Origin: Muribaculaceae bacterium
Lineage (GTDB): Bacteria; Bacteroidota; Bacteroidia; Bacteroidales; Muribaculaceae
Length of the DNA: 36,126 nucleotides
Assembly (NCBI GenBank): GCA_029061225.1
Contig: JAIDSM010000075.1
Span: 1 to 36,126, forward strand
Direction of reading: 5' to 3'
Below, piece after piece: positions 1 through 8,982 of this stretch. Position 1 is the first letter of the stretch. Each line of letters begins with the position of its first letter. Below the pieces are notes generated by a model, which was given only the letters and a program-made list of their open reading frames with translations, searched no databases and had not been told where the DNA came from. The translations under genes were made by a program, and so were the position numbers.

Positions 1-125
1 TATTAGTTAACTTTTTATAAGATAGGTTGGGAATTGTATACTGGACTCGATGTTTTCAACTAAATTAGGAAAGAGCCGTAAGTTGTGAGCTTTTATTATA
101 ATAATTAATGAGAGCTGACTTGCAG

Positions 126-213
126 ACCGAGCATGCTCGGTGGACATTATCATATCGAGGAGAACCTCGATATGATAACCTACCCGACCATATCAACCGT
201 CAGGTTGATATGG
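126..213. other. Three tandem perfect hairpins upstream of the type I operon
   Basis: Three perfect inverted repeats follow one another. The first is a 16-base palindrome at 126-141 (ACCGAGCATGCTCGGT). The second is a 14-bp stem at 147-160 and 165-178 with loop AGAA. The third is an 11-bp stem at 188-198 and 203-213 with loop GTCA. Spacers are 5 and 9 bases. The second and third stems share a CATATC core but are not copies of one another. None is followed by a T run, so a simple intrinsic terminator is unlikely. It could be a structured RNA, a folded single-stranded DNA site or a boundary element. No reverse transcriptase or transposase is nearby. The structure is certain; the function is unknown. 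Confidence 0.6.
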
Positions 214-359
214 CTGCCAGGTAAACTTTCACAGATACAGCTAAATACGAACTCCAAGACTCTAAAAAATCTCAATTATCCGAAATAATTGGATAGTTGC
301 GTAGCATCATGTTTAGATATATATGATATGAGGGGAAGTAATTTTATATTGGATAAAAT

Positions 360-390
360 TTTGTAAATCGGGAAATTCTGATTAAATTTG
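360..390 (+). promoter_or_regulatory. Bacteroidetes-type promoter for the hsd operon
   Basis: A TTTG box at 360-363 is followed after exactly 19 bases by TAAATTTG at 383-390. This matches the Bacteroidetes primary sigma factor consensus (TTTG, about 19-21 bases, TAnnTTTG). Transcription would begin near 397 and leave a leader of about 110 bases before hsdM. The same-strand genes to 10917 have short gaps, so this probably drives most of the operon. The rest of 214-508 is AT-rich and shows no gene. Confidence 0.75.
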
Positions 391-508
391 CAGGTAATGA
401 TTAATGCCTGTTTTAGTGCTGCATCCTATCGCGTGTGATATTCTATCATCAAATTAAGGGAAGGAATAGAAATGGGAAAATAGTTTTGATGATTAACTTC
501 CAATAACA

Positions 509-2023
509 ATGGCAAAGAAAGTAAAGGCTAAAGATACAAAAAAGACTATTGAGCAGATTCTTTGGGATTCGGCTAATGAATTGAGAGGTAATCTTGACGC
601 TGCCGAGTATAAATCGGTGGTGCTGGGTCTTGTGTTCCTCAAATATATCAACGATTGTTTCAAAACCAAATATGATGAACTCGTTGCCGAAGGTGAAGGT
701 TTCGAGGAGGATGCTGACGAATACATAGGCGACAATATTTTCTTTGTTCCCGCGGATGCCCGTTGGGATAAGATTGTAAATGCAGCTCTTACTGCCGAGA
801 TCGGCGTTGTCGTTGATAAGGCGATGGAGGCTCTTGAACGGGAGAACAAGCAGCTCAAAGGAATACTGCCGAAGAATTATGCTCGTCCTGAACTTGACAA
901 ACGGCGCCTCGGTAATGTTGTTGACATTTTTGAGAATAACTTGCACTTTACCGGTGGTGAAGCGCGTGATGTGCTTGGGCGAGTTTATGAATACTTCCTC
1001 GGTGAGTTTGCTCGAGAAGAAGGAAAAAAAGGTGGCGAGTTTTACACCCCGGAGTGCGTGGTACGCACTATTGTAGAAGTAATTCAGCCCTATAAGGGAA
1101 AAATCTTTGACCCGGCTTGTGGCTCCGGCGGTATGTTCGTGCAGTCATCCAAGTTTATAGAGCGTCATCAGGGTAACGTCAATCAAATATCTGTCTATGG
1201 ACAGGAACTGAATTCAAATACTTGGCGATTGGCACAGATGAACCTTGCTATTCGCGGTATCGAGGCAAACTTCGGTAGCTCTTACGCAGATTCATTCCAT
1301 GATGACAAGCATCCATTCCTGAAAGCTGACTTCGTGATGGCAAACCCTCCGTTCAATATCTCGAAATGGGGAGGCGATCAACTTAAAGATGACCCGCGTT
1401 GGGTATATGGAACGCCGCCTGAGGGCAACGCCAACTTCGCATGGATGCAGCACATGCTTTATCACCTTGCTGACACCGGGCGCATCGGGCTTGTTTTGGC
1501 TAATGGTTCTCTCTCCTCTGAACAAGGCGGCGAGGGTGAGATACGCAAAAATATCGTCAATGCCGACTTGGTTGAAGGCATCATCGCCATGCCGAGCCAG
1601 TTGTTCTATAACGTGCAGATACCATGCTGCCTGTGGTTCCTAACGAAGAAGAAATCACAACCAGGCAAGACTCTTTTCATCGATGCCCGCAACATGGGCT
1701 ATATGAAAGACCGCACCCACCGCGAACTCGATCCCGACACTGACATTAAGAAGATTGCCGATACCTTCGAGGCATTCCGTCGCGGCGAAGACGTTGACGA
1801 GAAAGGCTTTGCCGCAGTAGCCACCACTGCCGATATTGAAAAAGAGGGATTCGTTCTGACTCCCGGCCGTTATGTAGGAGTGGCTGAAGTTGAGGACGAC
1901 GGCGAGCCATTCGAAGAAAAAGTGTCGCGCCTCACCACCGAACTCCGCGATCTCTTCGCCAAATCCGCCGAACAAGAAACCGAAATACGCAAACAACTTG
2001 CCTCCATCGGCATAAACCTCTGA
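509..2023 (+). CDS. hsdM: Type I restriction-modification, methyltransferase subunit HsdM
   Basis: This is the adenine-N6 DNA methyltransferase subunit of a type I restriction-modification enzyme. It combines with HsdS to methylate a bipartite site and joins HsdR in the restriction complex. Residues about 10-140 form the helical HsdM N-terminal domain. The methyltransferase domain follows, with the SAM-binding motif DPACGSGG from residue 201 and the catalytic NPPF motif at residue 279, both intact. At 504 aa it has the usual length. The start follows the promoter at 360-390 and gives the family's normal N-terminus. It is the first gene of the operon, 4 bases ahead of a small membrane-protein gene. 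Codon use is more GC-rich than in hsdS and the accessory genes, as expected for a conserved core subunit. Confidence 0.97.
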   Translation: MAKKVKAKDTKKTIEQILWDSANELRGNLDAAEYKSVVLGLVFLKYINDCFKTKYDELVAEGEGFEEDADEYIGDNIFFVPADARWDKIVNAALTAEIGVVVDKAMEALERENKQLKGILPKNYARPELDKRRLGNVVDIFENNLHFTGGEARDVLGRVYEYFLGEFAREEGKKGGEFYTPECVVRTIVEVIQPYKGKIFDPACGSGGMFVQSSKFIERHQGNVNQISVYGQELNSNTWRLAQMNLAIRGIEANFGSSYADSFHDDKHPFLKADFVMANPPFNISKWGGDQLKDDPRWVYGTPPEGNANFAWMQHMLYHLADTGRIGLVLANGSLSSEQGGEGEIRKNIVNADLVEGIIAMPSQLFYNVQIPCCLWFLTKKKSQPGKTLFIDARNMGYMKDRTHRELDPDTDIKKIADTFEAFRRGEDVDEKGFAAVATTADIEKEGFVLTPGRYVGVAEVEDDGEPFEEKVSRLTTELRDLFAKSAEQETEIRKQLASIGINL

Positions 2024-2027
2024 TCAA

Positions 2028-2279
2028 ATGGATGTTGCTGTCTTAATTTGCTCAATAATCGCAGCCTTTGGCAGTATTTTTTCATATCTAATGTGGCGTG
2101 ATAGCAGACGTTGCATACTCAGAAGGATTGAGAAAAGAGTGCGTAAGATAAAAGAAATTCAGAATTATCTTTATCGTAAGTATAAACAGGATTATTCCAT
2201 GTGTGCTCCAAGCGGTCCGTTATATATGAAAATGAGTAAATTACAGTCCGAGATAGGTTACCTAAAAAAACTTCTTTGA
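2028..2279 (+). CDS. Small membrane-anchored coiled-coil protein of unknown function
   Basis: I do not recognise this 83-aa protein. Residues about 4-22 form one hydrophobic segment (VAVLICSIIAAFGSIFSYLM), followed by a strongly basic stretch rich in Arg and Lys (about 24-42). A Lys/Tyr-rich helix and a final amphipathic helix that could form a short coiled coil come last. The positive-inside rule would put the C-terminal part in the cytoplasm. The gene lies 4 bases after hsdM and 1 base before hsdS, so it must be co-transcribed and is probably translationally coupled. A membrane protein between the M and S genes is not part of a standard type I system. Its tight fit in the operon supports it being a real gene. 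Any function, such as anchoring or regulating the enzyme, is inference. Confidence 0.7.
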   Translation: MDVAVLICSIIAAFGSIFSYLMWRDSRRCILRRIEKRVRKIKEIQNYLYRKYKQDYSMCAPSGPLYMKMSKLQSEIGYLKKLL

Positions 2280-2280
2280 T

Positions 2281-3471
2281 ATGAGCGAGTGGAAAAAATG
2301 TACTATTGGTGAACTTGGTAAAATCATAACAGGTAAAACACCTCGAACTACCATTACAGAAAATTATGATGGCAATATACCCTTTCTTACACCATCTAAT
2401 AACATGGACGTTAAATATGTTGGAATAACTAATAAAACGCTTTCTGAACAAGGAGTTAGAGAAGTTAAGAATTGCTTATTGCCAGAGGGGGCGGTTTGTG
2501 TAAGTTGTATCGGGTCCGATTTGGGAAAAGTCCTAATTACTACTCAACCGACTGTAACCAATCAGCAAATCAATTCGATAATAGTCAACGATGAGAACGA
2601 TATTGATTTCGTTTACTACCTGATGACCATTGTAGGAAAACGTCTCAATATAATTTCAAAAACCTCAACCGCAGTCCCCATCATAAACAAATCTTCTTTC
2701 TCAAATTATAAGGTTACACTCCCGAATATAGAAACGCAAAAGAAAATTGCGAAGATTTTGTCGTCGCTTGATGATAAGATCGAAACCAATCGGAAGATAA
2801 ATGCGCGGTTGGAGGAGTTGGCGCAGGCAATTTTTAAGTCGTGGTTTATCGACTTCGAACCTTTCGGCGGCAAAATGCCGGAAGATTGGAATGAAGGTAC
2901 AGCTGAAGATTTCTTTAGGATAGATATTGGCAAAACTCCTCCTAGAAAAGAAAATCAGTGGTTCTCTAACAATAACAAAAATATTACATGGATATCAATA
3001 TCAGATATGGGCAAATCAGGGATGTTCATTTCAACATCATCTGAGATGCTGACAAAAGAAGCAATAAATAAATTCAAAATTGCAATTGTTCCCCAAAATA
3101 CAATTTTATTGAGTTTTAAGCTTACAGTTGGACGCGTATCGATAGCTAATTCAGAATTAACAACGAACGAAGCCATAGCACGCTTCCAACTCAACAATTC
3201 ATTTGAAAGAGAATACTTATATTTTTTTCTAAAGGAATATGATTACAATTCTTTAGGAAGTACTTCTTCAATTGCAACGGCTGTTAATTCAAAAATAATA
3301 AAAAGGATGTCGGTTATTATGCCCAAAGAACAAGTCTTAAAGCAATTTAGTGCGTTAGTATCACCACTCTTCAATAGAATTGAGTCGTTGACAAAAGAAT
3401 CTACCTTGTTAGCTAAATTGCGTGATACACTTCTGCCTAGATTGATGTCAGGTGAAATTAAAGTGGAATAA
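2281..3471 (+). CDS. hsdS: Type I restriction-modification, specificity subunit HsdS
   Basis: HsdS recognises the two halves of the target sequence and holds two HsdM subunits. The 396-aa protein has the usual layout. Target-recognition domain 1 covers about 1-150. The central conserved helix pair follows at about 151-196 (starting ETQKKIAKILSSLDDKIETN, with the SWFIDFEPF stretch). Target-recognition domain 2 covers about 200-345. The last helix ends with LPRLMSGEIKV. The recognition domains are AT-rich and unlike hsdM in codon use, which is typical of exchanged domains. It starts 1 base after the small membrane-protein gene. I see no second partial hsdS or inverted copy in the window, and no nearby recombinase, so there is no sign of a shuffling shufflon-type locus here. 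The recognition sequence cannot be predicted by eye. Confidence 0.96.
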   Translation: MSEWKKCTIGELGKIITGKTPRTTITENYDGNIPFLTPSNNMDVKYVGITNKTLSEQGVREVKNCLLPEGAVCVSCIGSDLGKVLITTQPTVTNQQINSIIVNDENDIDFVYYLMTIVGKRLNIISKTSTAVPIINKSSFSNYKVTLPNIETQKKIAKILSSLDDKIETNRKINARLEELAQAIFKSWFIDFEPFGGKMPEDWNEGTAEDFFRIDIGKTPPRKENQWFSNNNKNITWISISDMGKSGMFISTSSEMLTKEAINKFKIAIVPQNTILLSFKLTVGRVSIANSELTTNEAIARFQLNNSFEREYLYFFLKEYDYNSLGSTSSIATAVNSKIIKRMSVIMPKEQVLKQFSALVSPLFNRIESLTKESTLLAKLRDTLLPRLMSGEIKVE

Positions 3472-3503
3472 TTCCGTTATATTATAGGATAGAACTGAAT
3501 ACA

Positions 3504-4406
3504 ATGCGATTTTATAGAGAAAAATGTTTGGCTGCCCTAATGGAACAATTTGGCGATTGGATGCCAAGCATACAAATACAGAAGCTCGTTTTCCTCTTGA
3601 CTGATAGGCAAGAGGAACGGGTTTATGACTTCATGCCTTATAAGTACGGATGCTACTCCATGCAATTAAGTCAAGATTTAAGAAATCTAACTAAAGAGGG
3701 AATTCTACAATTTGAAGAGGACGGGGCTAATAATAGATATAAGATTGCAAGAAACGACTTGAGAATATATAATATGATTAAGGTCGAAGATAATTATGCA
3801 ATAGCTCGGATAATTAAAAGATTTGCGCTTCTATCAGTGACAGATTTAATAAGATACACTTATCAGAATTATCCTTTTTTTGCCATAAATAGTAAGATGG
3901 CAAAAGACCTTTTATCGGAAATAGAGTATTCGATAGTAGTTAAGCAAAGGCCACACAAAAATGATATGTCATTAATAACCATTGGCTACGAAGGGCTCTC
4001 ATTGGAACAATACATAGTGATCTTACTGCGCAACGATGTTCGAGTACTTTGTGATGTTAGAAAAAATGCTTATAGTCAGAAATTTGGATTTTCTAAGGCT
4101 CAATTAGTAAAAGCTTGTGAGGGTGTAGGCATTAGATACGAACACATTCCTAATCTAGGAATAATCTCTGAAAAGAGAAAAGAGTTGAAGAATCAAACAG
4201 ATTATGATAAACTATTTGATGAATATGAGTCAACGACGTTGAAGTCTGCCAGAAATGAATTGAATCATCTCTACAAGCTTCTCCAAAATGACAAACGAAT
4301 AGCATTAACTTGTTTCGAGCATAACCCTTTGCAGTGCCATAGAAGCAGAATAGCAAAAAAATTAATGTCTATTTCACAATGTAATTATACTCTAATAAAT
4401 CTATAA
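3504..4406 (+). CDS. DUF488-family protein with N-terminal winged-helix-like domain
   Basis: This 300-aa protein has two parts. Residues about 1-125 look like a small helical, winged-helix-type region with the pattern YDFMPYKYGCYSMQLSQDL, which resembles domains fused to DUF488 proteins or found in Panacea/DUF4065 proteins (weak recognition). From residue 157 a DUF488 domain begins (ITIGYEGLSLEQYI). It continues with DVRKNAYS and ends with the family's Cys-Cys-His-Arg signature, Cys270 and then Cys278-His279-Arg280. DUF488 has no settled function, but its conserved cysteines suggest binding of a metal or a nucleotide. It sits 32 bases after hsdS and 4 bases before the 287-aa gene, inside a type I operon that would normally go straight from S to R. 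A role in DNA modification or defence is inference from position. Confidence 0.82.
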   Translation: MRFYREKCLAALMEQFGDWMPSIQIQKLVFLLTDRQEERVYDFMPYKYGCYSMQLSQDLRNLTKEGILQFEEDGANNRYKIARNDLRIYNMIKVEDNYAIARIIKRFALLSVTDLIRYTYQNYPFFAINSKMAKDLLSEIEYSIVVKQRPHKNDMSLITIGYEGLSLEQYIVILLRNDVRVLCDVRKNAYSQKFGFSKAQLVKACEGVGIRYEHIPNLGIISEKRKELKNQTDYDKLFDEYESTTLKSARNELNHLYKLLQNDKRIALTCFEHNPLQCHRSRIAKKLMSISQCNYTLINL

Positions 4407-4410
4407 TCCT

Positions 4411-5274
4411 ATGGCTAAAACTAAGGTACTTGTCACGGTAAAAACATATCCGACCTTATCTCAAAAGTATGACGAACTTGTGTGCACTGCCGGTTTTTTA
4501 GAAGACGGCTCGTGGATAAGGATATATCCTGTACCGTTCCGGAAATTAGATACTCGTTACAAGAAATGGCAATGGATTGAACTCGATTTAGTAAAGAACA
4601 CATCTGATCCAAGAAAAGAAAGTTATCGACCTGTGGACTACGATGACATAACCCTTGGAGAAATAATAGACACTAAGAAGAATGGATGGGAACAGAGGAA
4701 AAAATATGCTTTGAAGAAAGTATATACAAATATGTCAGACCTTATTGCAGAAGCCAAGAATCGTGCCATAGGGACATCGTTAGCCGTTTTTAAACCATCC
4801 GAAATTATTGATTTTAAGTATGTGCCCTGTAAAAGGGATTGGGATGAGAAAAAAGTAAAGGCTATATATGCCAGAGCTGCACAGGGTAACTTATTTGATA
4901 CAGAAGAAGAGAGGGAAGTAAAGAAATTATTTCAAATAGTAGATAAAATTCCCTATGAGTTTTCGTATGTATTTAAATCAGAAGATGGGAAAAGGCGCAA
5001 ACTCATGATAGAAGACTGGGAAGTTTGTGCCCTTTACCGACGCTATGTGAAGGATTACCATCTTTCTGAAATAGAAGCTTGTGAAAAAGTACGAGAAAAA
5101 TATTTAAACGAGTTTGCACGAAAAAAAGATTTGTATTTTTTCTTAGGCACTACGTTGCAACATCATTTTACCGGTAAAAATCCTTTCATCATAATAGGAA
5201 CCTTCACCCCACCATATCCGCAACAGAAACCACAGCAACCATCGCTTTTTGATTTTGATTCCGAGTGCAAATAA
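4411..5274 (+). CDS. Conserved protein of unknown function paired with DUF488 gene
   Basis: I cannot assign this 287-aa protein to a named family. It begins MAKTKVLVTVKTYPTLSQKY and has a striking conserved-looking stretch at residues 33-44 (GSWIRIYPVPFR). A charged block follows (KNTSDPRKESYRPVDYDD). There is no signal peptide or clear membrane segment, so it is probably cytoplasmic. The C-terminus is Pro/Gln-rich (PPYPQQKPQQPSLFDF), which could be a flexible tail or peptide contact. The stretch FFLGTTLQHHFTGKNPFIIIGTF near residues 250-270 looks like a compact beta-rich end. It starts 4 bases after the DUF488 gene and ends 2 bases before the preferred hsdR start, so the pair is probably made together and may act together. 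It contains no motif that I recognise as a nuclease, helicase or methyltransferase. Confidence 0.75.
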   Translation: MAKTKVLVTVKTYPTLSQKYDELVCTAGFLEDGSWIRIYPVPFRKLDTRYKKWQWIELDLVKNTSDPRKESYRPVDYDDITLGEIIDTKKNGWEQRKKYALKKVYTNMSDLIAEAKNRAIGTSLAVFKPSEIIDFKYVPCKRDWDEKKVKAIYARAAQGNLFDTEEEREVKKLFQIVDKIPYEFSYVFKSEDGKRRKLMIEDWEVCALYRRYVKDYHLSEIEACEKVREKYLNEFARKKDLYFFLGTTLQHHFTGKNPFIIIGTFTPPYPQQKPQQPSLFDFDSECK

Positions 5275-5276
5275 AA

Positions 5277-8200
5277 ATGGGTAACACATATCACTATACG
5301 GAGGACTCTTACGAGCAGACAGTTCTGGATCTGTTCAGGGAGATGGACTATGAGGTGCTTCATGGTCCGGCTGTTGACGCGGAAACGGGGCGCGACCTAA
5401 CCGATTCCACAATTCCCGGTAAACTTCGCGAGGCTATGCTGCGCATAAACGGCACGGAGAAAACGGCAGCCGTAGACGAGGCTATCCGCAAGGTGCATGA
5501 GCAGTTTTCCCAACCACTCGTGCAGGCAAACGTACAACTTACCGACTGGTTGCAAAATGGCCTTGACGTAACATTTAAAACCACTGAGGGTAATCTCAAA
5601 AGCGATCATGTCCGCTTAATTGACATTGATGAGAAGAGTCTAACTATAAATAATACATTTCAAGTTGTCAATCAATGGACGGTTGTCAATGGTCAAGCGA
5701 GAAAACGAGCTGACCTCGTGGTATTCATCAACGGGCTACCTATCTCCATAATCGAACTGAAATCTCCGAGCCGCGAAGTGACAAACTCAGAGGAGGCCTA
5801 TCTGCAACTGCAAAACTATATGCGGCAGATTCCTCAACTTTTCACAGCCGCGCAGATGCTCGTAATCAGTGATATGGCAGATACACAGGTCGGCACAATC
5901 ACAGCCCCGCATGATCGATATATGGAGTGGAAGACTACGGACGGTTCATATGAAAGCACTGCAATCGCTGATTTTCAGACCTTCTTTGAGGGTATCTTTG
6001 ACCGTAAACGGCTTATTGATATAATCGCAGACTTTTCGCTGTCGATGGGGAGCGACACAAAGAAAGCCCGGATTCTTGCCGGTTATCACCAATATTTCGC
6101 TGTAAAAAAAGCGATGCAATGCACTCTGGAAGCTCTCGGACGCAAAGACGGCAAGATCGGTGTATTCTGGCACACACAAGGTTCAGGGAAAAGTCTTTCA
6201 ATGGTATTCTATGCGCATCAGTTACTGAAAAATCTGCTGAGCGCGACCATACTTGTACTTACTGACCGACTTGACCTTAACGACCAGTTGCACTCTACGT
6301 TCGCAGCTTGCAGCGACTATCTCCGACAAACGCCGGTAAAGGCGACTGACGGTGACCAGTTGTATGAGTTGCTCGAAAAACGCAAAAGCCACGGCATAAT
6401 CTTTGCTAACATTCAAAAATTCAAAGACCGCAAAGAGGCTATTACTACAAGGTCAGATGTCATAGTTATGAGCGACGAGGCTCACCGCTCTCAAAGTAAT
6501 ATCAAAACCAAAGTTGATGCTGCAAACGGTGAATTGAAACTTGGTTTTGCCGCCATTGTTCGTAAACTTCTCCCCAACGCCGCGTTCATTGGCTTTACGG
6601 GTACTCCTATCGAATCTGACGATAACGACACCCGTGAGGTGTTTGGTAACTACATCGACATATACGACATGACCCAGGCTGTGGAAGATGGAGCCACCGT
6701 GCCCGTATATTACGAGAGCCGACTTATAAAGCTCAACCTTGACGAAGAGATATTGCGTTTGCTTGACCGCGAGTATGATAAACTCGCCGAAGAAGGTGCC
6801 GACGATGAAGACATCAAACGCTCCAAACAGGAGAACACACAACTCCATGCCTTGCTCCACGCCCCGGAAACCATCGACACGCTTTGCCGCGATATAATCG
6901 AGCATTATGAAAACAACAGGCAAGACCACCTCACCGGGAAAGCGATGATTGTGGCACTTGACCGAGCGACAGGTATAGCCATATATAAGAAACTTATTGA
7001 ATTGCGACCTCAGTGGAAAGAGATGATCGGTGTGGTGATGACTCAAGGCAACCAAGACCCGGTGGACTGGAACGATATTATCGGATCACCGGCACACAAG
7101 CAAGAGCTTGCGCGACAGTTCAAGGACAACGACTCGGCGATGAAGATTGCTATTGTTGTTGATATGTGGCTGACAGGGTTTGACGTTCCAAGTCTCGCCA
7201 CAATGTATGTCTATAAGCCGATGAAAGGTCACAACCTGATGCAGGCGATAGCACGTGTTAACCGCGTGTTCCCGGAAAAGAGCGGTGGCTTGGTAGTTGA
7301 TTACATCGGTATAGCCCAAGCTCTGAAAAAGGCTATGCACGACTACACCAACCGTGATAAAAAGCGATTTGGTGACCCCGACATAAAGAAAACAGCCTAT
7401 CAGGAATTTCTTGCAACCCTTGACCGTTGCCGCGAGTGCATGAACGGATTTGACAATTCCGAATTTGCAACCTGCTCGAACTTGCAACGTGCAAATCTCA
7501 TCAAAGGAGGCGTAAACGTGCTGCTCGACCCCAATAATATCGTCAGCAGCCGGTGCGAAGGAAATGTTACCAAATATGATAGTGCTCAAAAGGTATTTAT
7601 CGACGAGAGCAAACGTCTTGCACAAGCCACTACATTGTGCCGTAGCCTATTGTCTCCGGCAGAAAAATTTGAGGAGGCATATTTTGAAGCTGTACGCACA
7701 CTCCTTGTACGTCTGACGACCAATAAGAAAATTACTCGTAAAATTATTGACGAGAGAATTACCAATCTGCTTAAAGTTGCAGTAAAGGCTGACGGAGTTG
7801 TAGAGATTCTCACCACAAAGGATACAGAATTTAATCTCTTTGATGAGAAATTTCTCAAGGAAGTTGCAGACATGAAAGAGAAGAACTTCGCTCTTGAACT
7901 TCTCAAACGATTGCTCGAACAGCATATCCGTAAACACGCAAAAAAGAACATGACTCAAGCCGACAAATTCAGCGAAATGCTTGATGCCCGGCTTGCCGAG
8001 TATTTGCGTGGCTTGATAAGTAACGAGGAAGTGATACAGGAACTTCTCAAAATGGCCCGAGAGCTGAAAGCCCACGCCGAGCAAGCGTCTGAATTCGGCT
8101 TGACTGAGGAAGAACAGGCATTTTATGATGCCCTCACTCGCCCTCAAGCTGTCAAGGATTTTTATGAGAATGAAACACTTGTTGCAATGGCGAAGGAACT

Positions 8201-8882
8201 AACTGAAGCCCTGCGCAGCAGCAAGACTATTGATTGGCGCCAGAAGGAATCAGCCCGAGCCAATATGCGTCGCATGGTAAAGCGACTTCTCAAGAAGTAC
8301 AAATATCCACCGGAAGAACAAGAAAAGGCTTTAGAGACAGTTATTAAACAATGCGAGCTTTATGCGGATTCTGAGGAAGAGAATTACACATCTTTCTCGC
8401 AATTCAAATCATATTCGGAAGAATACAATACCGAATATGCTATAGCTGCTGAGCCATTCGAAATATACAAGAGAAATGATATTAATGAAACTATTCTACT
8501 TGGATGCTATAGAGATAAAAATCATTTGGAGTGGATTCTTAAAAATCATCTATACAATATCCGTTTAGGTCAACGTAAAGGTTCAGCTGCAGAAAAACCG
8601 GAATGTCTTAATATAGCTACCCGTCTGTATCTGTATAATCCAAAGAAACCTTCCGATGTTACTGTATTTACAATTGTTGGAAATAAAGAAATGTCGGGAA
8701 GAGAAATGACAGATTTGGATTATCCTCGAAAGTCTCCTGGAAAATCTTACATGACATACAATATCGAAGAATGTAGAAATGATGGGGAATTAAAGCCTAA
8801 TATATCCAAAATTCTTGCCGGACTTGATAATCATATTAATGGAGCTCCAGTTTTTATTGTGCCGAATAAAAACCAATCTTAA
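5277..8882 (+). CDS. hsdR: Type I restriction-modification, restriction subunit HsdR with extra C-terminal domain
   Basis: HsdR is the ATP-driven translocase and nuclease that cuts unmethylated DNA. The nuclease domain holds RADLVVFINGLP and IELKS (about residues 145-162), the PD-(D/E)XK core. Helicase motif I is TQGSGKS near residue 300, motif II is DEAH near 399, and motif III is FTGTP. I place the start at ATG 5277, two bases after the previous stop. A GTG at 5265 would add only four residues and overlap the upstream gene. At about 1201 aa it is long: related HsdR proteins usually end near the CELYAD segment, around residue 1030 here. The last 170 residues or so form an extra, AT-rich block with no motif I recognise (see findings). 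Confidence 0.95.
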   Translation: MGNTYHYTEDSYEQTVLDLFREMDYEVLHGPAVDAETGRDLTDSTIPGKLREAMLRINGTEKTAAVDEAIRKVHEQFSQPLVQANVQLTDWLQNGLDVTFKTTEGNLKSDHVRLIDIDEKSLTINNTFQVVNQWTVVNGQARKRADLVVFINGLPISIIELKSPSREVTNSEEAYLQLQNYMRQIPQLFTAAQMLVISDMADTQVGTITAPHDRYMEWKTTDGSYESTAIADFQTFFEGIFDRKRLIDIIADFSLSMGSDTKKARILAGYHQYFAVKKAMQCTLEALGRKDGKIGVFWHTQGSGKSLSMVFYAHQLLKNLLSATILVLTDRLDLNDQLHSTFAACSDYLRQTPVKATDGDQLYELLEKRKSHGIIFANIQKFKDRKEAITTRSDVIVMSDEAHRSQSNIKTKVDAANGELKLGFAAIVRKLLPNAAFIGFTGTPIESDDNDTREVFGNYIDIYDMTQAVEDGATVPVYYESRLIKLNLDEEILRLLDREYDKLAEEGADDEDIKRSKQENTQLHALLHAPETIDTLCRDIIEHYENNRQDHLTGKAMIVALDRATGIAIYKKLIELRPQWKEMIGVVMTQGNQDPVDWNDIIGSPAHKQELARQFKDNDSAMKIAIVVDMWLTGFDVPSLATMYVYKPMKGHNLMQAIARVNRVFPEKSGGLVVDYIGIAQALKKAMHDYTNRDKKRFGDPDIKKTAYQEFLATLDRCRECMNGFDNSEFATCSNLQRANLIKGGVNVLLDPNNIVSSRCEGNVTKYDSAQKVFIDESKRLAQATTLCRSLLSPAEKFEEAYFEAVRTLLVRLTTNKKITRKIIDERITNLLKVAVKADGVVEILTTKDTEFNLFDEKFLKEVADMKEKNFALELLKRLLEQHIRKHAKKNMTQADKFSEMLDARLAEYLRGLISNEEVIQELLKMARELKAHAEQASEFGLTEEEQAFYDALTRPQAVKDFYENETLVAMAKELTEALRSSKTIDWRQKESARANMRRMVKRLLKKYKYPPEEQEKALETVIKQCELYADSEEENYTSFSQFKSYSEEYNTEYAIAAEPFEIYKRNDINETILLGCYRDKNHLEWILKNHLYNIRLGQRKGSAAEKPECLNIATRLYLYNPKKPSDVTVFTIVGNKEMSGREMTDLDYPRKSPGKSYMTYNIEECRNDGELKPNISKILAGLDNHINGAPVFIVPNKNQS

Positions 8883-8923
8883 GTCGTACAATGACCTACT
8901 TAAATTCTAAATGCTTACCTGTC

Positions 8924-8941
8924 TCACAATGTTTTTTGTGA
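8924..8941 (+). terminator. Weak hairpin between hsdR and the 644-aa gene
   Basis: TCACAA at 8924-8929 pairs with TTGTGA at 8936-8941 around a T-rich loop. It lies in the 100-base gap after hsdR, which has no TAnnTTTG promoter that I can see. It could be a partial terminator or attenuator ahead of the next gene. The stem is only 6 bp and no T run follows, so a terminator role is weakly supported. Confidence 0.25.
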
Positions 8942-8982
8942 CTTCCGAATAATTACATTCAAAAATATTCTAGCATATTATC

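Noticed and set aside
126-213. Retron or type III antitoxin reading of the triple hairpin
   Set aside because: No reverse transcriptase and no toxin gene lie next to it, and the stems are not repeats of one unit.
5265-5276. GTG start for hsdR
   Set aside because: It overlaps the previous gene and adds only four residues; the ATG at 5277 is two bases after the previous stop and gives a normal N-terminus.
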